59,222 nucleotides of DNA, taken from IMG/VR virus record IMGVR_UViG_3300043411_000192, positions 1 through 59,222 of that record. One strand, written 5' to 3'. Within the stretch, counting starts at the first letter, position 1, and the number at the start of each line of letters is the position of its first letter. The stretch comes from a virus. The translations under genes were made by a program, and so were the position numbers. Positions 1 through 7,089 of this stretch are shown one piece after another. The notes below the pieces were generated by a model. The model saw nothing but the letters and a program-made list of their open reading frames with translations. It did no database searches and was not told the origin of the DNA.

Positions 1-344
1 ATCTGGATGGGCTGGGGCACCGTGAACCAGTTGGCAGTTGACGACGGACGCTCCCACGGGCCGGGTGTGGCTGCGTCGAGCAGTCGGCGTGCTTCGGCGA
101 ACAGCTCGTCGCTGGTGCAGTCGCACGGCCCGATGATGTCGCCGTCAAGCGTGCAGACCATCCCCTCGTCGTTGCAGTGAGGGCAGGGCTTGCGCTCGTC
201 GCTGGTGTCGGGGTCGGCACGCAACAACCGGGCAGCGTCACGGAAAGTCGTGACCTCACTTGGTCCCGCAGGGATGGAGTAGCCATCCTCTGCCTCGACA
301 GCCATCCGTTCGAGTGCGTCTGCGATCTTCGTGCGGTCAGTCAT
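1..344 (-). CDS. GC-rich hypothetical protein with Cys-rich motif, C-terminus outside window
   Basis: A reading frame stays open from an ATG at 344 to the window edge, at least 114 codons. Its start overlaps the stop of the preceding leftward gene as ATGA, which implies translational coupling. A cluster CPHCNDEG-MVC followed by GPCDC resembles a small zinc-binding knuckle. No family is recognised. The DNA is far richer in GC than the next gene (341-589), so it looks like a recent acquisition or a swap with a GC-rich relative. It is incomplete, so its function cannot be judged. Confidence 0.6.
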   Translation of the reverse strand, partial: MTDRTKIADALERMAVEAEDGYSIPAGPSEVTTFRDAARLLRADPDTSDERKPCPHCNDEGMVCTLDGDIIGPCDCTSDELFAEARRLLDAATPGPWERPSSTANWFTVPQPIQ

Positions 345-589
345 GATGCTAATCTCTCTAACTGTTCTGTCCATCCTAGATCTTCTAGTTCTTTAGTAAT
401 CTTACCATTCATCACTTCGTCAAGATGCTTTGCAAGAGTATAGAACTGTTCAGAATCTCTTTTCATGTGTGGACTTTTACCATTTTCGTCATTTACATAG
501 CAGTAGCCATTTTGGCATGGGATAATTCTACGGACATCTCCTGTCCACTCATATCCACCTTTTTTAGCTTTACCTTTTTTCTTACCCAT
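341..589 (-). CDS. Hypothetical small protein, Lys-rich N-terminus
   Basis: An 82-residue protein beginning MGKKKGKAKKGG, with a basic N-terminal tail followed by a compact acidic and aromatic domain. A purine-rich Shine-Dalgarno-like stretch lies just upstream on the minus strand. A consensus promoter (TTGACA at 657-652, TATAAT at 634-629) lies 40-70 bp upstream. The gene ends by ATGA overlap with the next leftward gene, so the two form an operon. The family is not recognised. The basic tail would suit nucleic-acid or ribosome contact, but that is only a guess. Confidence 0.7.
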   Translation of the reverse strand: MGKKKGKAKKGGYEWTGDVRRIIPCQNGYCYVNDENGKSPHMKRDSEQFYTLAKHLDEVMNGKITKELEDLGWTEQLERLAS

Positions 590-618
590 GACATTCTCTC
601 TTCGTTTTTAAAAATAAG

Positions 619-637
619 GACGATAACTATTATAGCA
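619..637 (+). promoter_or_regulatory. Recurrent phage promoter motif (GNCGAT-N3-TANNAT-AG), lysis operon
   Basis: GACGATAACTATTATAGCA starts 52 bp before the 671 gene. It shares the GNCGAT block and the TANNAT block, at fixed spacing, with sites at 18423, 25203, 27580, 40807, 43365, 44556 and 58894. No TTGACA-like box lies at the usual -35 distance. It overlaps the opposing consensus promoter at 629-657. Confidence 0.6.
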
Positions 638-657
638 CAGGAATAAAGACATGTCAA
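629..657 (-). promoter_or_regulatory. Consensus sigma70-type leftward promoter
   Basis: Read on the minus strand, TTGACA (657-652) and TATAAT (634-629) are separated by exactly 17 bp, a perfect match to the housekeeping consensus. It would drive the leftward genes starting at 589. The -10 box lies inside the rightward late-type motif at 619-637, so the two promoters probably cannot be occupied together. Confidence 0.85.
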
Positions 658-670
658 GGAGACACTAAGA

Positions 671-889
671 ATGATCACAGACAGACAGGCACTCGACATC
701 ATCTTCCAAGCGATCATCGCTGAAGACGTTGTGAAGTTAAACTTAGAAGAGTTAGATGCAGTTTCCGAACTGTACTGGTATAATGATCCAGACGTTGAGT
801 TTGTAGAAATTGATTACACTCTTGAAGCTGGGCCAAATCTTCATGGTGTAAATACCGAAGAAGAGATGATGGAGACATACACATGTTAA
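671..889 (+). CDS. Hypothetical small acidic protein
   Basis: A 72-residue acidic protein with a good Shine-Dalgarno sequence (AAGGAG) 9 bases before ATG. Its last codons overlap the endolysin start, so the two are likely translationally coupled. No known family, signal peptide or membrane segment is seen. Its place as first gene of the lysis operon suggests late expression. A role in controlling lysis is possible but not supported by any motif. Confidence 0.7.
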   Translation: MITDRQALDIIFQAIIAEDVVKLNLEELDAVSELYWYNDPDVEFVEIDYTLEAGPNLHGVNTEEEMMETYTC

Positions 890-2703
890 GTCAATCGCAA
901 CTCCAATATGCCTGGGGTCCTGCATGTACCGGTTCAAGAGCAACAGTTTCTCTACACGGTAGAGGAAAGGTTACAGTTAGAACTTCTATAGTCGAAGCGA
1001 CTAAGGCTCTTAACTCTTGCTTGGTGAGATGGAACTACCAGACACGTTATGCTGATACTGGTGCGTATGTATGCCTGGCTGGAGAAACCGAAATATTAAC
1101 ACGGCAAGGGCTTAGAAAGATTGAAGACCTTGTTGGACAAGAAATTGAAGTATTAACTCGACGCTCTAAAGATGGCCACGGAAAAGGTGGCCCTGGAACT
1201 TGGGTGAAAACTCGTGTTGAATCATATGGAGATAATCCACTAAGGAAAATAACTCTTTTGTCTTCCGGTATTGAGAAGATTATATATGCAACATCTCACC
1301 ATAGATGGTATACTAAAGGTGATACAACAGATCCTAAAGTTGCTGAATTTGAATGCATTACAGATGACCTTATGCCAGGATTTAAGCTATCTTCGCTAAG
1401 ACCTCAAAGTATTGCTTCAAGAACAAATCCTTCTCCCGTTGGCATTGCTGCTGGTTTAGTTTTTGGTGATGGTACCTTAGATAACCAACAGGCCAGGATA
1501 CAACTTTTTGGTAGTAAAAATATTAAGTTCTTAAAGTATTTTTCTACCGAACAAACTGTAGATTACTACAACGATGATGAAAAATATTCAGAAGAATATT
1601 GTATTGTTAGAGGTCTTCCTAGGAGTTGGAAGACAAAGGGGCCAGATATTGAGGATGGTCCAGCTTATTTATATGGCTGGCTTGCTGGCTATTTTGCCGC
1701 TGATGGCAGAGTAACTAAAGAAGGTGCTGTTGAATTAAACTCATATAAAGAAGAAGATCTACAATTAGCTAGAGACATCGCTCTACGTTGTGGTATCACC
1801 ACTAGACCAATAACTAAGACGGAGAAAACAGTAACTCCACCTGGATCTGGTAAAGAATATGAAGTTACTCAATATAATCTTAATTTCCATAAAAAATATC
1901 TAGATGAATCTTTCTTTTTAGTTGATGAGCATAGAACCAGATTTATAGATTCGACTTCAGATCGTGAACCAAATAGATGGAAGGTTGTCTCTGTCGAAGA
2001 AACGGATCGCCTTGAAGAAGTTTATTGTGTTGATGTTCCCGAGACTGGATGTTTCACCTTGGCGGATGATATTCTAACTGGCAATTGCCGTCAAAAAGTT
2101 ACTGACACTGGTTGGTCTAACCATTCCTATGGAACTGCTATGGATCTTAACTGGCAGTTGAACCCTTATGGCGGTTCTCGCCACAATATCCCAACTGATC
2201 TAGCTGCGGCTATTTGTCGTATTAGAACAAATAATGGCAAGCAAGTTTGGAATTGGGGCGGATTCTGGTCTGGAACCCGTGACTGGATGCATTTCGAAGT
2301 GGTGTGCTCTCCAAGAGACATTGCTACTGGTATTAATTGGTCAACTGTAGCTGGTAACGTAGTTGTACCACCGACTCCTGTAGATCCAGTTGCATTACGC
2401 AAATGGGTTGCTGGTGATCTTTATAACCGTATTCAGACTGTCCCCGTTATGTGGCTGAATAACGCACCACATCCTCTTTATGTTGTAACTCTTCGTGAAG
2501 CTTTGAACCTTGTTCTTAACGAGAAATTACCTGTAGACGGGATTTACGATGCGGATATGGATTGGCAAGTACAGCGTTTCCAGCACAATGTAGAGTCGTT
2601 CTTGGGTGGCAATCCCATTCCTGAAAACCGTGGTACATTTGCTGATGCTACAAAGATGTATCTCGCCAAGGCTCTTGCCAACATCAGAGATGGTAAAGCA
2701 TGA
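883..2703 (+). CDS. Endolysin, M15/VanY-type D,D- or L,D-peptidase, interrupted by an intein
   Basis: Peptidoglycan peptide cleavage is inferred from a Peptidase M15 (VanY-like) signature in the mature part. SNHSYGTAMD (residues 412-421) and DWMHFE (467-472) supply zinc ligands H414, D421 and H470. The C-terminus (about 500-606) looks like a PG_binding_1 helical repeat (DGIYDADMDWQVQRFQ) for wall attachment. Residues 64-401 are an intein inserted just upstream of the first zinc motif, so the enzyme cannot fold until splicing joins residues 1-63 to C402. The spliced product is 268 residues. It has no signal peptide; export would rely on a holin, and one lies at 11472. It overlaps its neighbours on both sides. 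Confidence 0.85.
   Translation: MLSQSQLQYAWGPACTGSRATVSLHGRGKVTVRTSIVEATKALNSCLVRWNYQTRYADTGAYVCLAGETEILTRQGLRKIEDLVGQEIEVLTRRSKDGHGKGGPGTWVKTRVESYGDNPLRKITLLSSGIEKIIYATSHHRWYTKGDTTDPKVAEFECITDDLMPGFKLSSLRPQSIASRTNPSPVGIAAGLVFGDGTLDNQQARIQLFGSKNIKFLKYFSTEQTVDYYNDDEKYSEEYCIVRGLPRSWKTKGPDIEDGPAYLYGWLAGYFAADGRVTKEGAVELNSYKEEDLQLARDIALRCGITTRPITKTEKTVTPPGSGKEYEVTQYNLNFHKKYLDESFFLVDEHRTRFIDSTSDREPNRWKVVSVEETDRLEEVYCVDVPETGCFTLADDILTGNCRQKVTDTGWSNHSYGTAMDLNWQLNPYGGSRHNIPTDLAAAICRIRTNNGKQVWNWGGFWSGTRDWMHFEVVCSPRDIATGINWSTVAGNVVVPPTPVDPVALRKWVAGDLYNRIQTVPVMWLNNAPHPLYVVTLREALNLVLNEKLPVDGIYDADMDWQVQRFQHNVESFLGGNPIPENRGTFADATKMYLAKALANIRDGKA
1072..2085 (+). mobile_element. LAGLIDADG intein in the endolysin
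   Basis: A 338-residue intein. Block A begins at Cys1 (CLAGETEILT). Block B has ATSHHRW. Two LAGLIDADG motifs, GIAAGLVFGDG and WLAGYFAADG, both retain the catalytic Asp. Block F is VYCVDVPETGCF. The C-terminus is ILTGN followed by Cys+1. The penultimate residue is Gly, not the usual His. The homing endonuclease looks intact. The insertion point lies just before the zinc-binding core of the host enzyme. Confidence 0.88.
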
Positions 2704-3095
2704 ACTGGCTAGATAGATTAAATTTAGTTTGTGACACCGCTAGATTCATTATGGATCTAGATGTGATAGATGTTTCTTTTGAATCTGGTCATTCTCTAGA
2801 GTTATACGTTGCCGTTTCTCAGAGAGACAGAGCACAGGGTCTATCTAACCTCAGTTCCTTAGATGTTGACGGTATGATCTTCTATTACCCAACTCCAACA
2901 TATGTTCCTTTTGGGATGAGAAACATGGAAATGGATCTTGATATAGGATGGTTCGATGCTAAAGGTAAAATGATTGGACACGGATCTTACGATAGGAATC
3001 ATAAGCATCCTATTGTCAGCCCACGACCTTTCAGCTATGTCATTGAAACGCCCAAAGGAACTCTCCCAATTTCAGATCTGAGCCTCAATGGCTAA
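2700..3095 (+). CDS. DUF192 family protein
   Basis: A 131-residue protein with the DUF192 signature: a GLSN-DGMIFYY segment, then PFGMRNMEMDLDIGWFDAKG, then FSYVIETPKG near the C-terminus. The family is a small beta-barrel of unknown biochemical role, usually exported in bacteria. Here no signal peptide is visible. The start overlaps the endolysin stop (ATGA), so expression is coupled to lysis. A wall or envelope role is a weak inference from context. Confidence 0.75.
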   Translation: MNWLDRLNLVCDTARFIMDLDVIDVSFESGHSLELYVAVSQRDRAQGLSNLSSLDVDGMIFYYPTPTYVPFGMRNMEMDLDIGWFDAKGKMIGHGSYDRNHKHPIVSPRPFSYVIETPKGTLPISDLSLNG

Positions 3096-3264
3096 GGAAA
3101 AAGACTGGCTATATGAAGAAGACGGCTGTGCAGATTGCGGAGAAATAGAATATACAAATTCTAAAGTAGAAGGATTATGTCAAGAATGTCTTGATATAGA
3201 AACCGGAACAGGAGAAAGTAATGAAGTGGTTCAAGAAGTGGTGGAAGTCTATAATTCACTATAA
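3088..3264 (+). CDS. Small zinc-ribbon protein
   Basis: A 58-residue acidic protein that overlaps the end of the DUF192 gene and the start of the next. Two CxxC pairs (C14/C17 and C31/C34) form a typical zinc ribbon. No free Shine-Dalgarno site is obvious, and coupling to the upstream gene would explain translation. The function is unknown; such ribbons often mediate protein or nucleic-acid contacts in phages. Confidence 0.55.
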   Translation: MAKEKDWLYEEDGCADCGEIEYTNSKVEGLCQECLDIETGTGESNEVVQEVVEVYNSL

Positions 3265-3487
3265 GAAGAAGTCTACCATCCTACAGGAGCGAATAGACTT
3301 TCTGATTAAGAAGATTGCCTACCTAGAAGGTGAATCTGATAGACTCCACAATGAGATAGTGATTTTAAAAGATAAAATTGACTATAAAGAAATAGTTCCG
3401 CAGGTAGAAACCCCAGAACTATTCGTCAATGGAAATAAAGTTGATCTAGTACAAGTTATGAATGTAACTAAAAAACCGGCCCCGTGA
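3221..3487 (+). CDS. Small coiled-coil protein, last gene of lysis operon
   Basis: An 88-residue protein with a basic and aromatic N-terminus (MKWFKKWWKS) and then a heptad-rich helix (about 20-55), compatible with a coiled coil. A Shine-Dalgarno AGGAG lies upstream. The basic Trp-rich start could touch membrane, but no full membrane span is present. Its place after the endolysin makes a lysis accessory (for example spanin-like) conceivable, but no lipobox or anchor supports that. The stop codon lies in the loop of the terminator hairpin. Confidence 0.65.
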   Translation: MKWFKKWWKSIIHYKKKSTILQERIDFLIKKIAYLEGESDRLHNEIVILKDKIDYKEIVPQVETPELFVNGNKVDLVQVMNVTKKPAP

Positions 3488-3497
3488 GGCCGGTTTT
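3472..3497. terminator. Bidirectional intrinsic terminator between convergent genes
   Basis: AAAACCGGCC, a 6-base loop, then GGCCGGTTTT is a perfect 10-bp hairpin whose A and T runs serve both strands. It separates the rightward lysis operon from the leftward gene ending at 3499. Confidence 0.9.
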
Positions 3498-3498
3498 C

Positions 3499-3738
3499 TC
3501 ATTCGTCATCATCGTCGTCATCATCTAACATATAGATGGACTCCGCTATCTTTTCTCCCCTATAATAAATTGTTGGCATTGGCATAGTAGCTCTGAGAGA
3601 TTCTATCGCCATCTCCATTATAGTTGTTGCTAGGACGGGAGGACAATTATCTAAATGTACCTCAGGAGCGAGTTTCGCATTATCGCAAACAATGGTGATT
3701 ACCATTATCCCGGTGCCAAGATCATGAGCATCTTCCAT
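3499..3738 (-). CDS. Hypothetical protein with poly-Asp C-terminus
   Basis: A 79-residue protein with a compact hydrophobic N-terminal part and an extremely acidic tail (seven Asp and a Glu) that could mimic DNA or bind basic partners. There is a strong Shine-Dalgarno AAGGAG 7 bases before ATG. A motif of the recurrent promoter type lies 42 bp upstream (3780-3762), flanked by an inverted repeat. The family is not recognised. Confidence 0.7.
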   Translation of the reverse strand: MEDAHDLGTGIMVITIVCDNAKLAPEVHLDNCPPVLATTIMEMAIESLRATMPMPTIYYRGEKIAESIYMLDDDDDDDE

Positions 3739-3752
3739 AATGCAACTCCTTA

Positions 3753-3784
3753 AATTGTCGGCTATATGTTATATTTCGACAATT
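3753..3784. repeat. Inverted repeat flanking leftward promoter motif
   Basis: AATTGTCG (3753-3760) and CGACAATT (3777-3784) form perfect 8-bp arms around an AT-rich 16-bp centre. The right arm contains the first bases of the leftward promoter motif. It could be an operator or a weak hairpin in the transcript of the upstream leftward gene. Confidence 0.55.
3762..3780 (-). promoter_or_regulatory. Recurrent phage promoter motif, leftward copy
   Basis: Minus strand GTCGAAATATAACATATAG matches the GNCGWW-N3-TANNAT pattern and is closest to the 58894 copy. It begins 42 bp before the start of the leftward gene at 3738. Confidence 0.5.
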
Positions 3785-3787
3785 AAG

Positions 3788-5671
3788 TTATCCGTACATT
3801 TTTTCTAGCATTTCTAATGATATGAACTGTGGACTTTCACAAGATCCATTGTCAACATCATGTAGAACTATTATTCCTCTCCAATATCCTGTACCCTGTG
3901 GACCCATGTATCCTTCTTCGTGTTGATAGAAAGAACCAGCAGCGATTCCGATCTGTTGCTTACCACCGATGTATCTTGTAGCAAACTTTAATCCTTGCTG
4001 GTGTCCCATCACAAAAGATCTACCAATTATGTTTAGGCGGCCATCTAGTTGCCCACCATAAGACTTGGAAGTATTAGGATTATAGAAATAGTGGCAATTA
4101 TGTGAAGCATATCCGTCAGCTATAAATGTTTCAGTTGAAGTTGCTAGTTGTATAACTTCCTGTTCGCCTTCATAAGCAACATCTATAACTTTATCTGTTG
4201 GATAGCTATCACCAGATTGGACCCTTCCTAAACTATCAAATTTAGATTGAAGTTTTTTAATTAATCTATGAGTTCCTATTGATCCCATAAGTTTTAATTT
4301 ATCTCCAATTGATCCTAATATATAAACTTTCCCACAAGATTCCTCTGAATCGTCGGAAGGCCAATGAATATTATATTCATAGCCTAGTTTTTCTAGGATT
4401 AAAAGACTTTTTTCTAATACGATGTTATCGTTTTGGGCAAATCCCAATTGTAGACCTCCTTGTCCTTGATTGGATTTTGAGACATGTCCCTCTCCATCAA
4501 ATATACCAGCTAGGTAACCAGCTTCTTTGGTATCTAATTCATCCCATTCTGGAAATGGTCTACATATTGCAGAACTATTAACTTTAAGATCTTTAGTTGC
4601 TATCCAATCATACTGAGTTGTATAATATTTTCTAGCCAACCAACGATGATCTGCTGTAGATCTAAATATTTTACCACTTTCTAAAGTAATTCTATAAACA
4701 GGGGCTTTAATAGGATCAACAGCTAAAACAATACTTTCTCTATATTTCCTATGGTTATTGCCTAGTTTTTTATATTCATCAAAAGCTAAGAGTTTATCTC
4801 CTATTTTAACTTCACCAAGAGGAATATATTTTAAATCAGCATTAAGGACTCTATGATCTGGAGTTAGGCAATAACTTATACCATCTAAATCAACTGGTTC
4901 CAAAAAGTCATGGCGATGCCAGCCAGGAGTTAGCATATGATCCGTGCTTAATAGTCCCTGTAATTGGATATCAGAGTCAACGGTTTTATTCACACGGTTC
5001 TCATGGTTACCAATGATAAAGTGCTTACCCCAAGGCTTATCAGCTATTCTCGAATCTAGAAGTTCAAACGCTTCATTGCCAGAATCAATATCTGCAATGT
5101 ATCTACGACCCTCCATAGTGCCCTTACCTCTGTCATATGAGGATAAAGAACCCATGTTCCAGTGGTCGCCTAAGTGGATAAGTTTAACATTTTCAGCATG
5201 GATATGATCAGCCATGTACTGAGAAGCCCAGCCTAAGTGCTCTGTGGGCCTCCCAGGCTCTACCTGAGTGTCTGGAATAATGATATGGGTAGCTATACCA
5301 GAATTGTCTTTGCGAAGCTTCTGCGGCTTTCTAGACGCCTTAGGGAGCGATCTGATGTCGTCTTCGTCTTCTAGAATAGAATTAGGAGTGACTGAGATGG
5401 TAAATCCAGTTTTACTGACACTGATTCTATTTACCTTACCCAGAGCTTCCGCCTGCTCTATAGCTTCTTCGATGTCAGTAGACACTCTCTCAACTTTCTT
5501 TTTCTCATTCCAGTTTCTCTGACCATACTTAGCAAGAGCTTTACCGGAAATTGGTGGTAGGTTGTTATCCTCAATATACTGCAAGATACCTTTTTGTCGT
5601 AGCCCTGACTTCCAAAGATCTTCAAGTAGGTCGACATATTCGTAACTTGATATAGTACCTTGCTTGCTCAA
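3788..5671 (-). CDS. Calcineurin-like metallophosphoesterase interrupted by an intein
   Basis: The mature part carries metallophosphoesterase motifs: IIPDTQ (131-136, with DTQ in place of the usual DxH), HLGDHWN (G168-D169), IIGNHENR (221-226) and, after the intein, MGHQQG (555-559). Residues 1-60 form a helical, HTH-like N-terminal domain. Residues 268-525 are an intein. The substrate is unknown; phage relatives act on nucleic acids or nucleotides. The start is TTG with Shine-Dalgarno AAGGAG. A motif with a perfect TATAAT lies 66 bp upstream. The gene is transcribed against the flanking late operons. Confidence 0.8.
   Translation of the reverse strand: MSKQGTISSYEYVDLLEDLWKSGLRQKGILQYIEDNNLPPISGKALAKYGQRNWNEKKKVERVSTDIEEAIEQAEALGKVNRISVSKTGFTISVTPNSILEDEDDIRSLPKASRKPQKLRKDNSGIATHIIIPDTQVEPGRPTEHLGWASQYMADHIHAENVKLIHLGDHWNMGSLSSYDRGKGTMEGRRYIADIDSGNEAFELLDSRIADKPWGKHFIIGNHENRVNKTVDSDIQLQGLLSTDHMLTPGWHRHDFLEPVDLDGISYCLTPDHRVLNADLKYIPLGEVKIGDKLLAFDEYKKLGNNHRKYRESIVLAVDPIKAPVYRITLESGKIFRSTADHRWLARKYYTTQYDWIATKDLKVNSSAICRPFPEWDELDTKEAGYLAGIFDGEGHVSKSNQGQGGLQLGFAQNDNIVLEKSLLILEKLGYEYNIHWPSDDSEESCGKVYILGSIGDKLKLMGSIGTHRLIKKLQSKFDSLGRVQSGDSYPTDKVIDVAYEGEQEVIQLATSTETFIADGYASHNCHYFYNPNTSKSYGGQLDGRLNIIGRSFVMGHQQGLKFATRYIGGKQQIGIAAGSFYQHEEGYMGPQGTGYWRGIIVLHDVDNGSCESPQFISLEMLEKMYG
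4097..4870 (-). mobile_element. Intein in the metallophosphoesterase, single LAGLIDADG motif seen
   Basis: A 258-residue intein starting at Cys1 (CLTPDHRVLN). Block B is STADHRW, and it ends with YASHN then Cys+1. It carries the standard penultimate His and terminal Asn. Only one clear LAGLIDADG motif is visible (YLAGIFDGEG), so the endonuclease may be a one-motif form or partly degraded. It splits the enzyme after the GNHE motif and before the GHQQ motif. Confidence 0.85.
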
Positions 5672-5716
5672 TGTTTACTCCTTAGGTTTGAACGGTTTCC
5701 TCGTTATTACACGACT

Positions 5717-5737
5717 GTCGTTATTATAATCAACGAC
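5717..5737. repeat. Inverted repeat at metallophosphoesterase promoter
   Basis: GTCGTT and AACGAC flank a 9-bp centre containing TATAAT on both strands. The palindrome coincides with the leftward promoter motif, so it may be an operator. Confidence 0.45.
5719..5737 (-). promoter_or_regulatory. Recurrent phage promoter motif with perfect TATAAT
   Basis: Minus strand GTCGTTGATTATAATAACG has the GNCGWW block and, after 3 bp, TATAAT. It lies 66 bp upstream of the metallophosphoesterase start and has no TTGACA-like box at -35. Confidence 0.5.
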
Positions 5738-5786
5738 TGTATTGGTTATACCGACCATTTTAACACACCTTGAGAGATTTGTCAAT

Positions 5787-5815
5787 TTGACAAATGAAAT
5801 GATGTGTGTTATACT
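5787..5815 (+). promoter_or_regulatory. Strong sigma70-type promoter with no obvious gene after it
   Basis: TTGACA (5787-5792) and TATACT (5810-5815) are separated by 17 bp. No credible open frame follows before the next promoter at 6243, so the product is probably a non-coding RNA. Confidence 0.8.
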
Positions 5816-5820
5816 CCGTG

Positions 5821-6240
5821 GAAATTCGAATACAACTTACGAGTTCTGGGTTCGCAGCCTAGATTCTGACGAAGGATTCATCGGGCATCTTCGGATGTAG
5901 GGGTAGCTTCCTCCTTAAGTACCAGAAAGCACACCAGACATAATCAACTGTATGTAAAGGCAGACCTGGGTTACACGTTCGAAGTGTTGATTATGATACG
6001 TTCCGTCCTGACAGCTACGGCTGTATTTGACTAGGCTCCGTTCAGCTTCCATTACACTGGAAGGAATGGTTTTTAGTTGATTCCCTTGCACTTCTTGTCT
6101 CATCCTGAATTGCGGGGGGATTTAACTATTCACCGGTTTGCTAACCATTATCTAAAAGGAATAGGGGAAACAACCTCTCCTGCTTAAACTTCCTGAAAAC
6201 AATTCGGAATAAAATCCTCACTCTCAGCGTTAAAGCACAA
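5821..6240 (+). ncRNA. Candidate structured non-coding RNA of about 420 nt
   Basis: This 420-nt stretch lies between two consensus promoters and lacks a convincing gene on either strand. It holds many self-complementary segments. GCATC-UUCG-GAUGU closes a UUCG tetraloop near 5885. ACAUAAUCAAC (5938-5948) can pair with GUUGAUUAUG from 5987. ACAGC-UACG-GCUGU lies near 6010, CUUCCA-N6-UGGAAG near 6050 and AGGGG-N6-CCUCU near 6165. The segment AATTGCGGG near 6110, with CCTGC near 6180, faintly recalls a group I intron P4 helix, but no exons or P7 are evident. It matches no tmRNA or RNase P signature I know. The 3' end is not defined by a clear terminator. Confidence 0.5.
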
Positions 6241-6242
6241 AC

Positions 6243-6271
6243 TTGACAGACCTGATAATCTATGGTATAAT
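6243..6271 (+). promoter_or_regulatory. Perfect sigma70-type promoter for the phage sigma gene
   Basis: TTGACA (6243-6248), 17 bp, TATAAT (6266-6271), 36 bp before the TTG start of the sigma factor. Being a host-type promoter, it would let the phage sigma be made early. Confidence 0.88.
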
Positions 6272-6306
6272 GATACCTATATCAAGTCGAAAGGAGTAGA
6301 GATACT

Positions 6307-7089
6307 TTGATTCTGAAAAACAAGAGGAAATTCTCTAAGCAAGAGAAGGAAGATCTTTGGGATTCTTATTACGAAAATCCTGATGATACTAAAGTTTTCA
6401 ATGAACTATTAGAAGCATACCTTCCGCTAGTAGAGATTATAGCCTCTAAAACTAAATCCAAACTTCCTGTTCAAATTGAGATAGGAGATCTTGTCAATGA
6501 CGGATTCTTTGGATTAGTTGATGCTATCCAAAAGTATGATGAATCAACAGGAAATAAGTTTGAAACTTATGCCTCTAACCGAATTCGTGGAGAGATTAAC
6601 GATAGGTTACGAGACTATGACTGGGTATCTCGCTATTCTCGTTTAAAGTTTAAACAGGTTTCTCAAACCGAAGCTCTTCTAGAAGAAGAGATGCAAGCTA
6701 GACCATCTTCTCAGGATATCGCTGATAGATTAGGATGGGACTTGGATGAGGTACTGAAGACTCAATCTTCGTATCTATCATCATTCTCAATAAATATTGA
6801 TGAGTATATCTCAGATTCAACCCACGAATCTTTTTCGCTGAAAGAAATGATTCCAGATTCTTCAGCTCCTGATGTTGGGTTCTCTCTAGAGTTATCAGAG
6901 ATTTCATCAGTGCTTGAAAAAAGTTTGTTTTCTCTCTCTGAACAGCAATCAATTATCGTATATCTCTATATTTACGAGGAAATGAAGCTAAATGAAATTG
7001 CTACACTCCTAGATATTAACATCAAACAAGTAAGTAAAATATACGATCAGGCATTAAAGCAAATGGAAAGTATGTTACACGTCATCTGA
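6307..7089 (+). CDS. RNA polymerase sigma factor, FliA/WhiG-like
   Basis: A 260-residue sigma-70 family protein. Region 2 spans about 30-125, with EIGDLVNDGFFGLVDAIQKYD followed by YASNRIRGEINDRLRDYDWVSR. The RIRGxxxDxLRxxDWV string is typical of FliA, WhiG and SigF-type factors. A short region 3 (about 125-170) and a region 4 helix-turn-helix (about 205-258, LNEIATLLDINIKQVSKIYDQAL) follow. The start is TTG with AAAGGAG upstream. Family knowledge says such factors read GCCGATAA-type -10 elements. Motifs of that kind recur upstream of late genes in this window, so it is a good candidate for the late-gene switch. Confidence 0.85.
   Translation: MILKNKRKFSKQEKEDLWDSYYENPDDTKVFNELLEAYLPLVEIIASKTKSKLPVQIEIGDLVNDGFFGLVDAIQKYDESTGNKFETYASNRIRGEINDRLRDYDWVSRYSRLKFKQVSQTEALLEEEMQARPSSQDIADRLGWDLDEVLKTQSSYLSSFSINIDEYISDSTHESFSLKEMIPDSSAPDVGFSLELSEISSVLEKSLFSLSEQQSIIVYLYIYEEMKLNEIATLLDINIKQVSKIYDQALKQMESMLHVI

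Noticed and set aside
5915-6103. Leftward 62-residue open frame in the non-coding stretch
   Set aside because: It has no ribosome site, unusual composition, and overlaps the self-complementary segments. It is most likely chance.
5821-6240. tmRNA, RNase P RNA or tRNA genes in the non-coding stretch
   Set aside because: A CTGGG-loop-CCTAG hairpin near 5850 looks like a T arm, but the loop lacks the conserved A, no acceptor stem or CCA end fits, and no tag-peptide or RNase P core is visible.
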